Shown piece by piece: positions 16,965 through 26,760 of a DNA stretch of 56,508 nt. Both the position numbers and the translations under genes were made by a program. Origin of the DNA: Dehalococcoidia bacterium (lineage in GTDB: Bacteria > Chloroflexota > Dehalococcoidia > Lucifugimonadales > Lucifugimonadaceae); the NCBI GenBank assembly GCA_029936155.1, contig JAPYUK010000011.1, positions 1 through 56,508 of the forward strand. Reading direction: 5' to 3'. The notes beneath the pieces were generated by a model, which ran no database searches, had not been told where the DNA came from, and worked only from the letters and a program-made list of their open reading frames with translations. Every line of letters begins with the position of its first letter. Within the stretch, counting starts at the first letter, position 1.

Positions 16965-17966
16965 ATGACTATACCCGGCGATTTTGAAATTGGCCGCTCG
17001 GTTCTAACCGGGTACACAGCCGACAACGAGCTACACAGGGCATTGACCATCCTTCGGAACGAAGGAATCAATCCTGAAGTGGTAGTTGAATTCACCGCGG
17101 AACGAGACGGAATTTTCTGCGGCATTTCCGAAGTGAAAACGCTTCTTGGTAGGGTGCTACCAGAAACTGGTCGAGAAGTGTGGGCGCTCGATGAAGGCGT
17201 GTCAGTCAACGGTGGTGAAGTAGCGCTTCGTATTAGGGCACCCTACGCATCATTCGGACTATTTGAGACAGCAATTCTTGGCACGCTGGCGTCTTGCACA
17301 GGCTGGGCGTCTGCAGCAGCCGAGTGCGTGGCTGCTGCAGACGCCATTCCCGTGATCGGCTACGGGGCACGACACGTCCACCCCGAAGTCGTTGGAGTCA
17401 TGGACTACTCGGCGGTCATTGGCGGCTGTGTATCGAGCTCATCGGTGGTCGGTCAACAGCTTCACGGCCTCACCCCATCGGGCACGATGCCTCACTCGCT
17501 GGTTCTGCTAATGGGCGACACGGTTCGTTCAATCATGGCTTTCGACAAGCACATGCCACCGGAAGTTCCTCGTGTTGCACTCGTCGATACGTTCAAGGAC
17601 GAAGCCGAAGAGGCACTCAACGTAGCGAAGGCTTTGCGGGAGCGTCTGCGTGGTATCAGGCTCGACACGCCCAGAGAGCGCGGTGGCGTTACACCCGATC
17701 TCGTTCACGAGATTCGTGCTCGACTCGATCAGGGCGGATACAGCCACGTCGATATATTCGTAAGCGGTGGTATCACTCCGGATCGCATTCGAGAGTTTGT
17801 CGATGCATCTGCTCCTGTGAGCGTGTTCGCAGTTGGTTACTACATTGCTGCAGCCAGTCCGATTTCGTTCACGGCAGACATCAAGGAAATCGAGACACGT
17901 GCAGTTGCCAAGCGTGGTCGCATCCCAGGTGTCTCGACCAACCCGAGGCTTTCACAGGTACTCTAA
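16965..17966 (+). CDS. nicotinate phosphoribosyltransferase-like enzyme
   Basis: A protein of 333 aa, shorter than classic PncB (about 400). It is closer to the short archaeal/actinobacterial type of nicotinate phosphoribosyltransferase. Supporting stretches are YASFGLFETAILGTLAS, IPVIGYGARHVHPEVV with the conserved Arg-His, GTMPHSLVLLMGDTVRS, and VDIFVSGGITPDRIREFVD, the phosphate-binding strand. It would make nicotinate mononucleotide for NAD salvage. nadE lies in the same window, though far off on the other strand. A quinolinate-type enzyme is less likely given GTMPH. It converges on tilS with an 18-nt gap. Confidence 0.82.
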   Translation: MTIPGDFEIGRSVLTGYTADNELHRALTILRNEGINPEVVVEFTAERDGIFCGISEVKTLLGRVLPETGREVWALDEGVSVNGGEVALRIRAPYASFGLFETAILGTLASCTGWASAAAECVAAADAIPVIGYGARHVHPEVVGVMDYSAVIGGCVSSSSVVGQQLHGLTPSGTMPHSLVLLMGDTVRSIMAFDKHMPPEVPRVALVDTFKDEAEEALNVAKALRERLRGIRLDTPRERGGVTPDLVHEIRARLDQGGYSHVDIFVSGGITPDRIREFVDASAPVSVFAVGYYIAAASPISFTADIKEIETRAVAKRGRIPGVSTNPRLSQVL

Positions 17967-17984
17967 GCGCACTGGCTACAGGCT

Positions 17985-19418
17985 TTACGAGCGTGTGCGC
18001 GGGCCAGATATTTCCAGTCGAGCGACCTTGCCATGACTGGGTTGAACCTTCGCCCACTCCGCCAGCCGATAACCAGCGATCCATATGATTCCCTTGTCAG
18101 ATGACTCGACAATTGGAACCCTGTCTCGCCATCGCTCTGGCACACCTGCTCCGACGAAGAAGTCCTGAAGTTTAACTAGCGGGCTCATACCGAGCGGCTG
18201 GAATCGATCACCATTTCTTCGATTGCGAAGAGTGAGAGATTGCGTAATCAGATCTGGGGTTGCGAACGTGATTAGCGGGTCACCGGAGTCGAGCGCTTCG
18301 GGTCGGGCTACGATCTCGGTGTTGATCTTAAACCCGTCTCTCAAATCGGTCGTACCCGGAAGCGGAAGGCTGATTCCAGTTAACGGGGCCGGGTGCGGAC
18401 AGTTGTCTTCAGCTCCACTACGGAAACCGAATGAATCTTTGTCGATATAGAAGACTGTGTCGTTGGGCAGCTCGATCGACGTTCCACTTCGCCCCGAAAG
18501 ATGGCGAAGCATGTCCTGTACGTGTGTGCGTTCCAGATTTTGAGAGTGCCCGACCTGAATTTCGTATGCCTTCATCAGCATTCTTGTGGCAAGACTAGTC
18601 GGCAGCTCAGCGATGGCGGAACGTGAATAACAATCAGTGGTGGTCTGAGCGTCCCCCAGTTGTCGGTCAACGATCCATTCCACAATTTCCAGGTCGTCCG
18701 CAGCGTTTTTTGTGAGCCGGGCGAGCGCATTTGATGCACCAGCCGAGATCTTGTTCAGTAGTGGCAGCACGTCAAGTCTTAGCTGATTTCGAGTGTACTC
18801 ACGGCTGCTGTTGGAGCTGTCGATGGCGGGGGTGATTCCCATTTGGTCGCAGTATTCGAGAGTGTCGGACCTTGGCGTGTCGAGCATGGGTCGCAGGACG
18901 TTGAGTTCGACATTAGAGTCAGGGATTTTCAGAATCGCTCCGAACTTCATTCCGGAGATGCCTTTCAAACCTGCTCCTCGAATCGCGTGCAGCAACACGG
19001 TTTCAGCCTGGTCATCGCGGGTGTGCCCAGTCACCACACCATAGGCGCCTCGCTGTTTAGCCACTTTTGCCAGAGCTCCGTAACGTGCCTTGCGTGCTGC
19101 CGATTCGATGGATACCTTGCCTGCTGCCGCGATAGTTGGAACGTCGATGGTGTGATTGACGAACTCGACATCTAACGATTCTGCGATCGTTTGGGCCGTG
19201 ATCTGGTCACGATCAGACGATTCAAGTCTGATCTGGTGATTTACGTGGACTGCGATGAGGTCGAAATCTCGTCTATTGCCGATATGTGCCAGTCCGGCGA
19301 GTAGGGCCGACGAGTCGGGGCCGCCTGAGAATGCGACGATCAGCGTGGCGCCGTCAGAGACTTGTGCGCGATCGAGGCCTGCTTCGATTTGTTCGAGAAA
19401 TTTCGAATCAGTGGACAT
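17985..19418 (-). CDS. tilS: tRNA(Ile)-lysidine synthetase
   Basis: A protein of 477 aa. The PP-loop ATP pyrophosphatase motif SGGPDSSAL sits at about 31-39, and VVTGHTRDDQAETVLLHAIRG is the family's second hallmark. The C-terminal domain with RNRRNGDRFQPLGM and VKLQDFFVGAGVPERWRDRVPIV is also typical. The enzyme turns C34 of the AUA-reading tRNA-Ile into lysidine, an essential step. It starts 10 nt after the stop of the CNNM-type gene and so is probably cotranscribed with it. Confidence 0.95.
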   Translation of the reverse strand: MSTDSKFLEQIEAGLDRAQVSDGATLIVAFSGGPDSSALLAGLAHIGNRRDFDLIAVHVNHQIRLESSDRDQITAQTIAESLDVEFVNHTIDVPTIAAAGKVSIESAARKARYGALAKVAKQRGAYGVVTGHTRDDQAETVLLHAIRGAGLKGISGMKFGAILKIPDSNVELNVLRPMLDTPRSDTLEYCDQMGITPAIDSSNSSREYTRNQLRLDVLPLLNKISAGASNALARLTKNAADDLEIVEWIVDRQLGDAQTTTDCYSRSAIAELPTSLATRMLMKAYEIQVGHSQNLERTHVQDMLRHLSGRSGTSIELPNDTVFYIDKDSFGFRSGAEDNCPHPAPLTGISLPLPGTTDLRDGFKINTEIVARPEALDSGDPLITFATPDLITQSLTLRNRRNGDRFQPLGMSPLVKLQDFFVGAGVPERWRDRVPIVESSDKGIIWIAGYRLAEWAKVQPSHGKVARLEISGPRTRS

Positions 19419-19428
19419 ATGATTCCGT

Positions 19429-20715
19429 CTACTGAGAGAGTTCAGCGACTTCCGTTACTCGCCGCACTCTGATGCTAATGATTTTCGAACCATCCATGTC
19501 GCTGATCTGCATCCTGAGGTTGCCAAAGCGGACTCTCGTTCCGGCATTTGGCAGGTGCTGCGCCTGCTCCAGAAAGAAGCCGGCGATCGTCTCATAGTCA
19601 CCTTCAGGAATATCCAGACCAAGTTCATCGTTGGCCTCACCAATCTCTAGACCACCATCCAACACGAACGTGTTCTCATTCACCGTCACAAATCTACGGT
19701 CGGGCTTGTTGCCTTCCTCACCAGTTCGGCCAACAATCTGCTCGACCAGTTTTGTGAGCGTGATCAGACCTGCGATTCCACCGAACTCGTCCACGACCAT
19801 AGTGATCTTGTGCCCTGACTCCTGCATCTCTTCGAAGAGATCATCGAGTCGTTTGGTTTCAGGTACGAAGTTCGCCTGCCGCATGAGGTTGATCACCGGA
19901 TGATCTAGATCGAGTTTTGCCTCAGACAATGAGGCCAATACATCTTTCACCGAGAATATTCCGACGACATCGTCGTGGTCGGTATCGAAAACTGGGAATC
20001 GCGTATGTGGAGAGACTCGATACGCATCCATGAATTCGCCGAAAGTAGCGTCTGCCCGTATCCAAATGATCTCGGGGCGCGGAGTCATTACGTCTCGAAC
20101 TTCCATCTCCCCGAATCGGAAGATGTTTTCGAGCATTTCACCGGCGTTTTCCTCGACCGTGCCTTCGGCTTCACCGAGGTCGATCAATGTCCGTAACTCT
20201 CCGGCGGTAACGATAGGACTGGTGAACGACTCTTTGCCGCCAAATAGGCGCATGATGCCACGAGGTACAAGCGTGAACGCGAATACCACTGGCCAAGTAA
20301 TAGTCATGAGTACCAGTACGGTTCGGGCCGTAACTAATGCCCAGCGTTCGGGAGCCACAACAGCCAGAGTCTTGGGCGTCAGTTCGCCGACAATGACGAT
20401 TGCTACAGTGGCAACAGCGGTTGCAGCGGCAGTGGATACTATCGTCGGGTCGCCATCATTCCCTAATATCGAGATCGCCAGCGCTGTTCCAACCGACGCG
20501 ATTAGTACGTTGAACAGGTTACCTACGAGCAGAATTGTTCCAAAGAACTTCTCGTACTGGTCGAAGATTTTCACGACCAAACGCGCTCGCTTGTCGCCCT
20601 CTTCACCGCGGTATTCGACCCTATAGCGACTCGCGCCTAATACAGCCGCTTCAGTAGCGCTTATGAACGCGCTGCCAAGCAAGCCGATTGCGATGATGAT
20701 GATTGAGACTGTCAC
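19429..20715 (-). CDS. CNNM/CorC family membrane protein (DUF21, CBS pair, CorC/HlyC domain)
   Basis: A protein of 428 aa. Residues 1-180 are the DUF21 membrane part with about four hydrophobic segments (it opens MTVSIIIIAIGLLGSAFISATEAAV). Two CBS domains follow at about 200-320 (VRDVMTPRPEIIWI; VPETKRLDDLFEEMQESGHKI and TMVVDEFGGIAGLITL), and the last 85 residues are the CorC_HlyC domain (FVLDGGLEIGEANDELGLDIP). The family includes magnesium and cobalt efflux proteins, often labelled haemolysin. Ion transport is inferred. It precedes tilS on the same strand. Confidence 0.9.
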   Translation of the reverse strand: MTVSIIIIAIGLLGSAFISATEAAVLGASRYRVEYRGEEGDKRARLVVKIFDQYEKFFGTILLVGNLFNVLIASVGTALAISILGNDGDPTIVSTAAATAVATVAIVIVGELTPKTLAVVAPERWALVTARTVLVLMTITWPVVFAFTLVPRGIMRLFGGKESFTSPIVTAGELRTLIDLGEAEGTVEENAGEMLENIFRFGEMEVRDVMTPRPEIIWIRADATFGEFMDAYRVSPHTRFPVFDTDHDDVVGIFSVKDVLASLSEAKLDLDHPVINLMRQANFVPETKRLDDLFEEMQESGHKITMVVDEFGGIAGLITLTKLVEQIVGRTGEEGNKPDRRFVTVNENTFVLDGGLEIGEANDELGLDIPEGDYETIAGFFLEQAQHLPNAGTRVRFGNLRMQISDMDGSKIISIRVRRVTEVAELSQ

Positions 20716-20862
20716 TTGTTACACAGAGAAGGCCCGCAAAACAAACGGTGCACATCCCTGCTATCAAGTTTATCGGGCAATGACCATTCAGATGCAACTG
20801 ACGAATGATTGCCAGTTACACCCGAATTGACTAACTCCCCAATCGATCCCGACTAAGCCGTC

Positions 20863-21945
20863 CTAATTCGAAGCAGGCGCACTCGTCGTCTCGCCAGCTC
20901 CCTCGGGAGGTGCGGAACCATCTTCGCCAGCACGAATGCGGGACTCGATCTGATCACGAATACCCGTGTTCGTCTTCAAGAACTTGCGGGAAGCCTCACG
21001 TCCCTGGCCAAGCCTGGTATCGCCATAAGAGTAGAACGAGCCGCTCTTTTTCACGATCCCATCCTCGACACCGAGATCGAGCAGGCTACCTTCCTTGCTG
21101 ATTCCAGAATCGAAAAGAATCTCTATCTCAGCTTTGCGGAACGGCGGCGCAACCTTGTTCTTCACAACACGAGCACGCACGCGGTTACCGATAATGTCCT
21201 GCCCAACCTTGACTGCTTCGATCCTTCGCAGATCGATACGAACAGAGCTGTAGAACTTTAAAGCTCGGCCACCCGGAGTCACCTCCGGACTACCAAATAC
21301 CACACCAACTTTTTCTCGTAACTGGTTGATGAAAACACAAACAGTGTCTGTCTTGTGGATGATGCCGGTGAGTTTGCGCAACGCCTGCGACATGATTCGA
21401 GCCTGCAGGCCGATCTGCATATCACCCATGTTGCCCTCAAGCTCAGCCGAAGGAACAAGTGCGGCAACACTGTCGATAACGACGATATCGAGAGCACCGC
21501 TACGTATCAGATACTCAGTAATTTCAAGAGCCTGCTCCGCTGAGTCTGGCTGCGAAATCAAAAGCTTGTCGACGTCTACGCCCAACACACGTGCATACGA
21601 CGGATCCATGGCGTGCTCAACGTCGATGAAAGCTGCCTGACCGCCAGCCGCCTGCGCCTCGGCAATTGCTGACATGGCAAGAGTTGTCTTACCAGCAGAC
21701 TCTGCTCCAAAAATCTCGACGATTCGGCCACGTGGAAGTCCGCCGATACCGAGCGCAATGTCCAGAGCAATCGAACCGGTCGGAACCGACTTTATGCTCG
21801 AGTCGAGATTCGATTCGCCGAGCCGCATAACGGCACCACGACCGAACGATTTCTCGATCTGCGCAAGAGCCAGCTCGAGAGTCTTCTCCCGATCGGTGCT
21901 TGCCCCGTTAACTGAGATCTTTGCCATTGCTTTCTTTACAGCCAA
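20863..21945 (-). CDS. recA: recombinase A
   Basis: A protein of 360 aa. Walker A is GAESAGKTT (80-88), Walker B ends in [12 protein letters not shown], loop L1 is seen at [20 protein letters not shown] and loop L2 at [19 protein letters not shown]. RecA pairs homologous DNA and activates LexA self-cleavage in the SOS response. The TTG at 21945 has AGAAGAG 5 nt upstream. An ATG six codons later (21927) is an alternative start with a similar match to the family. The C-terminus is short and Gly/Ala/Glu-rich. No recX follows. Palindromes upstream are listed separately. Confidence 0.97.
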   Translation of the reverse strand: MAVKKAMAKISVNGASTDREKTLELALAQIEKSFGRGAVMRLGESNLDSSIKSVPTGSIALDIALGIGGLPRGRIVEIFGAESAGKTTLAMSAIAEAQAAGGQAAFIDVEHAMDPSYARVLGVDVDKLLISQPDSAEQALEITEYLIRSGALDIVVIDSVAALVPSAELEGNMGDMQIGLQARIMSQALRKLTGIIHKTDTVCVFINQLREKVGVVFGSPEVTPGGRALKFYSSVRIDLRRIEAVKVGQDIIGNRVRARVVKNKVAPPFRKAEIEILFDSGISKEGSLLDLGVEDGIVKKSGSFYSYGDTRLGQGREASRKFLKTNTGIRDQIESRIRAGEDGSAPPEGAGETTSAPASN

Positions 21946-21986
21946 CGTCGCTCTTCTTTCTGCGCTACCCAGTGGGCAAATGTGCA

Positions 21987-22040
21987 GACAAATTTGTCCA
22001 CAACACGGAGCAGATTAGCACAAGTGTTCTAATGCTGCAA
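21987..22040 (-). promoter_or_regulatory. recA upstream region with two palindromes, candidate SOS operator
   Basis: GACAAATTTGTC (21987-21998) is a perfect 12-bp palindrome about 42 nt before the recA TTG. AGCACAAGTGTTCT (22017-22030) is a 14-bp near palindrome (AGnACAnnTGTnCT). The second lies inside the 17-bp spacer of a weak promoter-like pair read on the minus strand (TTGCAG and TAATCT). A repressor site there would block recA transcription. I do not know the LexA box of this lineage. Confidence 0.4.
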
Positions 22041-22097
22041 CATACCAGTGGCACAACACTGTCTCTCTCCCAGAATCACGAGAATATTGGAGAAAAA

Positions 22098-22979
22098 CTA
22101 CTGACTGGTCCGGCTGTCGATGAAGGCTTGCGTATGTCGACCACGCACCCGACCAGTTCCGTAGATCAGGTTTAGATCACGTTCGAGTGAAAGACCTTCA
22201 ATTCAAACTGCGGTCACGTTAGTACTGTGGCGGTCAGCGGCGTGCTTTGTAACGAAGCCAATTCCCAGGTTCTGCTCGACAGCTGCAACAACCGCCCGCG
22301 TGTTTCCCAGTGTCATTGGCACTCGATGTTCCGATAAGTCGATTCCGGCAGCTGACAGCGACTGTACAACCGTCTGCCATGTTCCAGATCCACCTTTACG
22401 TTCGACAATGTTTTCATCTCTAAGCTGGTCGATCGGAATCGATAGTTGAGCGCTGAAAGCGTGGTCGGAAGGAACGGCAAGTACGACTCCGTCTCTCGAC
22501 ATGGCTATCGAAGAATACCCCACTGAAGTGGAAGGCATTCCCGATATTCCGAGATCTGCCTAGCGGTCGCCGAGAGTACGAGCGACCTGTGCTGAGTCGG
22601 TTAGCTGCACTTCTACTGAAATACCGGTGCGTTCGCGGGTGAACTCAGCAACCAAAGCCGGAACTAGATATTCGGCAGACGTTGAGCTTGCAGTAATTTT
22701 GCTCACTCCGGGTAGTGCTGATGGATCGAGGCCGAACCTTGATACGAGAGCATCAAAGTCGGAGATCGCCCTGATAGCAGATTGCATGGACTTGCGGTCA
22801 GCGTCTGCGAGGATCGCTCCGGTGCCACGTCGCTCAAACAAGCGAGTGCCCAATTCTCATTCGAGATGCTGAATCTGACGACTAAGCCCCGGTTGGCTCG
22901 TACCCAGTCTGTCTACAGCCCTCGTAAAGCTGCCAGTTTCAGCAACCGCTTTTAACGCTTCCAGTTCTTTGATATTCAC
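22098..22979 (-). pseudogene. LysR family transcriptional regulator broken by three in-frame stop codons
   Basis: One frame of 293 codons from a GTG at 22979 reads as a full-length LysR regulator: a winged helix at 1-60 (IKELEALKAVAETGSFTRAV, SQPGLSRQIQHLE, ELGTRLFERRGTG) and then the substrate domain. It is cut by TGA at 22857-22859 (after HLE), TAG at 22560-22562 (before ADLGI) and TGA at 22203-22205, yet family-like sequence continues beyond each stop (LSLERDLNLIYG after the last). No frameshift is needed. A strong GGAGG lies 10 nt before the GTG. Each stop could come from a single base change. Probably a decaying gene; sequencing error is the alternative. Confidence 0.85.
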
Positions 22980-23396
22980 GAGTAATACACCTCCACACCC
23001 CTATAAATCCACATGACTGTTGCCTGACCTTCTCCCCGAACATGCAGCATGCATGTAAGTCAATTTTCCACATCCAACATGGACATTTACAGCTTCTATT
23101 CGGGCTCCACGGTGAAAATTGAGTGAAAAGCCACAAACCGAAGCTAACCAATAATTTCGACTGTTCATACAATGCGAAAAATGGGTCGAGGTGCTGAAAA
23201 CCTTTATTAGCCTACGATCACATAGCTGATACAAAGGTAGATTCGAGTGAATTATGGGTACAATGTATCCGTACTTGCGATCGCTTTGAGGGTAAAAAGT
23301 ATCGTGAAATGCTACCAGTAGGACGACCAGAAAAGCTCTCGGCATTGAGGCCGTAGGCTATGCGTGAAACTACTGGGAATTAAATTTTTCTGGTGA
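22980..23396. other. 417-nt gap between the LysR pseudogene and htrA, no gene
   Basis: Open frames here have no recognisable product. It contains a 17-bp inverted repeat, ACATGCAgcaTGCATGT at 23040-23056, about 60 nt upstream of the LysR start, and a small hairpin GGGTAC/GTATCC near 23250. LysR regulators usually control a divergent neighbour, but no intact plus-strand gene is present in this gap, so a former target may also have been lost. Confidence 0.4.
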
Positions 23397-24764
23397 TTAT
23401 GAAATCGAAGGGCGAGAGCCGAGCGTCATAGCAAGTGCTATCTCTACTCCATCACGGAATACGCCGACAACAATGTCCTCGCCTGGGGCGGTATTAAGTG
23501 CTAGATAGGCGATCAAATCGTCCATCGACTTCATTGGTACCGAGTTGATAGAGACGATGATGTCCCCGTCCCAATTGAGCAATCCACCGTTGAGTGTTCG
23601 CTCACCTGAGTCGCCTCGTAGACCAGCATTATCGGCAGCGCTACCTGACTCAACCGACATCACAATCGCACCGGTTACGTCACTGGGAACATTCGCCCTG
23701 CCTCGCACATCAATGTCGACAGGTTCACCGCTGATCCCCATCAGGGAGTAGTTGTGGACACCATTTTTGATTAGGGAAGGTACAACTCGTTTTACGAGAT
23801 CGACTGGAACTGCGAATCCAACGCCAGAGTTCTGATACGAATCACTGCTTATCTGGGTATTCACACCGATCACCGCTCCGTTCATATCGAGCAGCGGACC
23901 GCCAGAGTTTCCGGGGTTGATTGCGGCATCGGTCTGCACAACTGCAGGTATTGAGTACGAAGAGAAGCCGCTATTCAGGGTTCGGCTTACAGCGCTCACA
24001 ATTCCAGTTGTCATAGTGAATTCATTGGAAAATGGGTTCCCTATGGCGATCGCCATCTCGCCTGGGCGAAGATCTGAAGAGTCACCAATCGTGATAGGCA
24101 CAAGTTCATGTTCTACGTCGATCAGCTTGATAACTGCTAGATCGGCATTGGGGTCGAACGCGACCACGTCGGCTCGGTACTCACGACCGTTGAAGAATTT
24201 GACTGTGAGCTCGCTCGAATTCTGTATTACATGGTAGTTCGTGACAATGTGACCCTCGTCGTCCCAGACGAACCCAGATCCCGATCCGACGCCTCGGCTG
24301 GTTCGTGCAACGATAAATACCACTGACTGCACGGCATCTTCATAAACATTTGCGAGGTGCAGGCTCTGCGCCTCTACGATCTGCGCAGGCGTTAGCTCAA
24401 CGACTTCCACAGCTGGTGTGATTACATCTGGCTCAGGTGGGGCATCTCCCATTGGTCCGCTATCGGAATCTTCATCGAATGCAGCCTGAATTGGTTCTAC
24501 TTCAGAGTTGCCCGAATCGGCAGAAGAGTCGGTGTCAATTACGGCGCCATTTTGAGTAGAGACATCCGCATTGCTGGAGTCCTCAATTTCGGAACGGGTG
24601 AGAGTCGAAATTTGTGATGTAGTCGTCTCTAGTGTCGTCGCAGATTCACTTGGAGTAGTTGCCGGATCACCAGTTCCCGAGCACGCAACAACGGCTACAA
24701 GAGTTAAGGCGGCGATTCCACTGACAAGAAGTTTTTTGATGCTTTGAATCGTAGTCATGATCAT
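23397..24764 (-). CDS. HtrA/DegP-like serine protease, lipoprotein, with PDZ domain
   Basis: A protein of 455 aa. The signal ends in the lipobox VAVVAC (C28), so it is probably anchored on the outer face of the membrane. Residues 30-125 are a Ser/Thr/Asp/Glu-rich linker. The trypsin-like domain has the full triad: H178 in TNYHVI, D208 in NADLAVIK and S287 in GNSGGP. A C-terminal PDZ domain covers about 340-450 (GSAADNAGLRGD, DIIVSINSVPMKSMDDL). Such proteases degrade or refold damaged envelope proteins. ATG codons at 24764 and 24758 are both possible starts. The 181-nt gap to nadE shows no gene. Confidence 0.9.
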   Translation of the reverse strand: MIMTTIQSIKKLLVSGIAALTLVAVVACSGTGDPATTPSESATTLETTTSQISTLTRSEIEDSSNADVSTQNGAVIDTDSSADSGNSEVEPIQAAFDEDSDSGPMGDAPPEPDVITPAVEVVELTPAQIVEAQSLHLANVYEDAVQSVVFIVARTSRGVGSGSGFVWDDEGHIVTNYHVIQNSSELTVKFFNGREYRADVVAFDPNADLAVIKLIDVEHELVPITIGDSSDLRPGEMAIAIGNPFSNEFTMTTGIVSAVSRTLNSGFSSYSIPAVVQTDAAINPGNSGGPLLDMNGAVIGVNTQISSDSYQNSGVGFAVPVDLVKRVVPSLIKNGVHNYSLMGISGEPVDIDVRGRANVPSDVTGAIVMSVESGSAADNAGLRGDSGERTLNGGLLNWDGDIIVSINSVPMKSMDDLIAYLALNTAPGEDIVVGVFRDGVEIALAMTLGSRPSIS

Positions 24765-24945
24765 TCGATGCTTGCCCAGACCAAACGGTGAATCGGTTGA
24801 TTCGTTGTCGCTGAGGCGATTGTAGAAAATAGTTGATATCTAACTTACGAAGTGAATGTGGAGCAAGTTTGTGGATCGGAATGAATCTGTATCCCTAATT
24901 CAGCGTAAGTGAATGAGAATTACCGAATGATTCTTTACTGAAAAA

Positions 24946-26736
24946 CTATCTCTGCCACCCTGATGCGATAGGTAATCGGCGATCTTTTCCGAACGCCAGT
25001 CCCGTAATTTTTACACCCGGAGGCGATTGGAGTCGCTTGTATTCGTTTATATCGATGAGGCGAACTATTCGCCTTACAATGGCTTCGCTTGCACCATTGG
25101 CGCCGAGTTCGAGTTCCTTCTTGACGATTAGATCTGGTGAAATGCGCTTTTCGATATACATGTGAATCACACGATCGAGCTGGTCGTAGGGCGGCAGGGA
25201 GTCTTCATCTAGCTGGTCGGGTCGAAGTTCGGCACTCGGCGGCTTTTCGATAATTGCACGTGGAATAGGCGCTCCCGGACCGCGCTTGTTGCGGTGTTCG
25301 CAAAGCTCGTAGACGAGTGTTTTGGGCACGTCCTTGATGACGGCGTATGCCCCGGCCATATCGCCATAGAGCGTCGCATAGCCAGTGGCCATCTCCGACT
25401 TGTTTCCGGTCGTAAGAACAAGCCAGCCGAATTTGTTGGCTATCGACATCATGATGTTCCCGCGAATGCGCGCCTGCGCGTTCTCCTCCGACAGCCCCGG
25501 CTCCGTCCCTTCAAACGCTTCCGAAAGCATTTCTTCGAACGCAGAGTGTCCCGGCTCGATTGGAATCTTCCACAATTCAACACCCAGTCTTGAACACAGA
25601 TCCTCTGCATCACTAATGCTCCCTTCTGAGGAATATCGGGAGGGTAGTGCTACGCCAACGACATTCTCCGCACCAATTGCATCGGCGGCGATTGCCGTCA
25701 CGATCGCAGAGTCGATTCCGCCCGACACAGCTATCGCAACCTTCATGAACCCCGTCTTTTTGAGATAGTCGCGAGTTCCAACGATCAGAGCCCTGTAAAC
25801 GGCGTCAAGGCGGTCGAGTCGGTGAATAGATAGTTCGGGAAGCTTCGGGCGATCTGTCGGTGAAGCGGTATCTATCTCAATGGTCTTCGACTTGCCAATT
25901 CGGTCAAGCTCGATTGGTGAGATAGCATGCGATTGGTGTTGCAAGCGAGATTTTTCGAGGGCGCCAACGTCGATATCCGCAACCAGCAATACTTCCTCGA
26001 AGCGTGCAGCTGTGCCGATCAAGTTGCCATCGGGACCTGACAGCATGCTCCCGCCATCGAACACTAGCTCGTCCTGACCACCAACCTGATTCGCGTACAA
26101 CGTATACACCCGGTTACGACGTGACATTTCGGTCACGATGTCGATACGATGACCTTGTTTACCCGACTCGAAGGGCGACGAGTTTAGATTGACGATTATC
26201 TGGGCGCCCGAAGCACACTGGACCTCTGAGGGACCTATGGGCTCCCATATGTCTTCACAGATATTGATGCCGACCAGTACACCCCGTATAGATAAAACCG
26301 GACATTCGTTCCCCGCGGTAAAGTATCTGCGCTCATCGAACACGCCATAGTTTGGCAGGTGGATCTTTCGGTAGGTGGTAACGACCTTGCCTTCGTGGAG
26401 CACAGCGGCGGCGTTGTACAACTTCCCATCTTTGGAATCGACGAAGCCGACTAGTGCGACGATGTTTCCTACGGTCGCGGCGATGCGCTTCAACGCAGCA
26501 ATATTTGCCTCGATGAAGTTGTCGTAAAGGACGAGGTCTTCAGGCGGGTAGCCGGTTATCGTCAGCTCAGGGAAGGCGACAATCTCTGCCCCTTGTTCCT
26601 GAGCCCGTCCGATCCAGCTTTCGATCAGCCGCGCATTGCCATCGATATCACCAACGGTGGTATTTATCTGTGCAGCCGCAACTCGGAGAGTCCCGCTCGA
26701 ATCCGAACTGCCGTTGTCGGAAGTCCCAGAAGTCAT
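24946..26736 (-). CDS. nadE: glutamine-dependent NAD+ synthetase
   Basis: A protein of 596 aa with two domains. Residues 17-270 are a nitrilase-type glutaminase with the triad E57 (FPELTITGYPPEDL), K124 (YRKIHLPNYGVFDE) and C160 (GINICEDIW). The second half is the ATP-pyrophosphatase synthetase with SGGIDSAIVTAIAADA and LTTGNKSEMATGYATLYGDMAG. It amidates deamido-NAD with ammonia from glutamine. It starts 24 nt after gltD, so its glutamine supply and its transcription are probably tied to the glnA-gltBD run, a sensible but not universal arrangement. Confidence 0.95.
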   Translation of the reverse strand: MTSGTSDNGSSDSSGTLRVAAAQINTTVGDIDGNARLIESWIGRAQEQGAEIVAFPELTITGYPPEDLVLYDNFIEANIAALKRIAATVGNIVALVGFVDSKDGKLYNAAAVLHEGKVVTTYRKIHLPNYGVFDERRYFTAGNECPVLSIRGVLVGINICEDIWEPIGPSEVQCASGAQIIVNLNSSPFESGKQGHRIDIVTEMSRRNRVYTLYANQVGGQDELVFDGGSMLSGPDGNLIGTAARFEEVLLVADIDVGALEKSRLQHQSHAISPIELDRIGKSKTIEIDTASPTDRPKLPELSIHRLDRLDAVYRALIVGTRDYLKKTGFMKVAIAVSGGIDSAIVTAIAADAIGAENVVGVALPSRYSSEGSISDAEDLCSRLGVELWKIPIEPGHSAFEEMLSEAFEGTEPGLSEENAQARIRGNIMMSIANKFGWLVLTTGNKSEMATGYATLYGDMAGAYAVIKDVPKTLVYELCEHRNKRGPGAPIPRAIIEKPPSAELRPDQLDEDSLPPYDQLDRVIHMYIEKRISPDLIVKKELELGANGASEAIVRRIVRLIDINEYKRLQSPPGVKITGLAFGKDRRLPIASGWQR

Positions 26737-26760
26737 AGTGATTCGATTCTATCGCCAATG

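Noticed and set aside
22098-22979. Stop-codon recoding in the LysR frame
   Set aside because: Both TGA and TAG occur, and all other genes in the window use TAA, TAG and TGA as ordinary stops.
21993-23080. DnaA-box-like sites TTGTCCACA and TTTTCCACA
   Set aside because: Only two single-mismatch sites about 1 kb apart, with no AT-rich unwinding region; expected by chance.
23001-23345. 114-aa minus-strand frame between the LysR remnant and htrA
   Set aside because: Composition is not protein-like, there is no ribosome site, and it overlaps the LysR upstream region.
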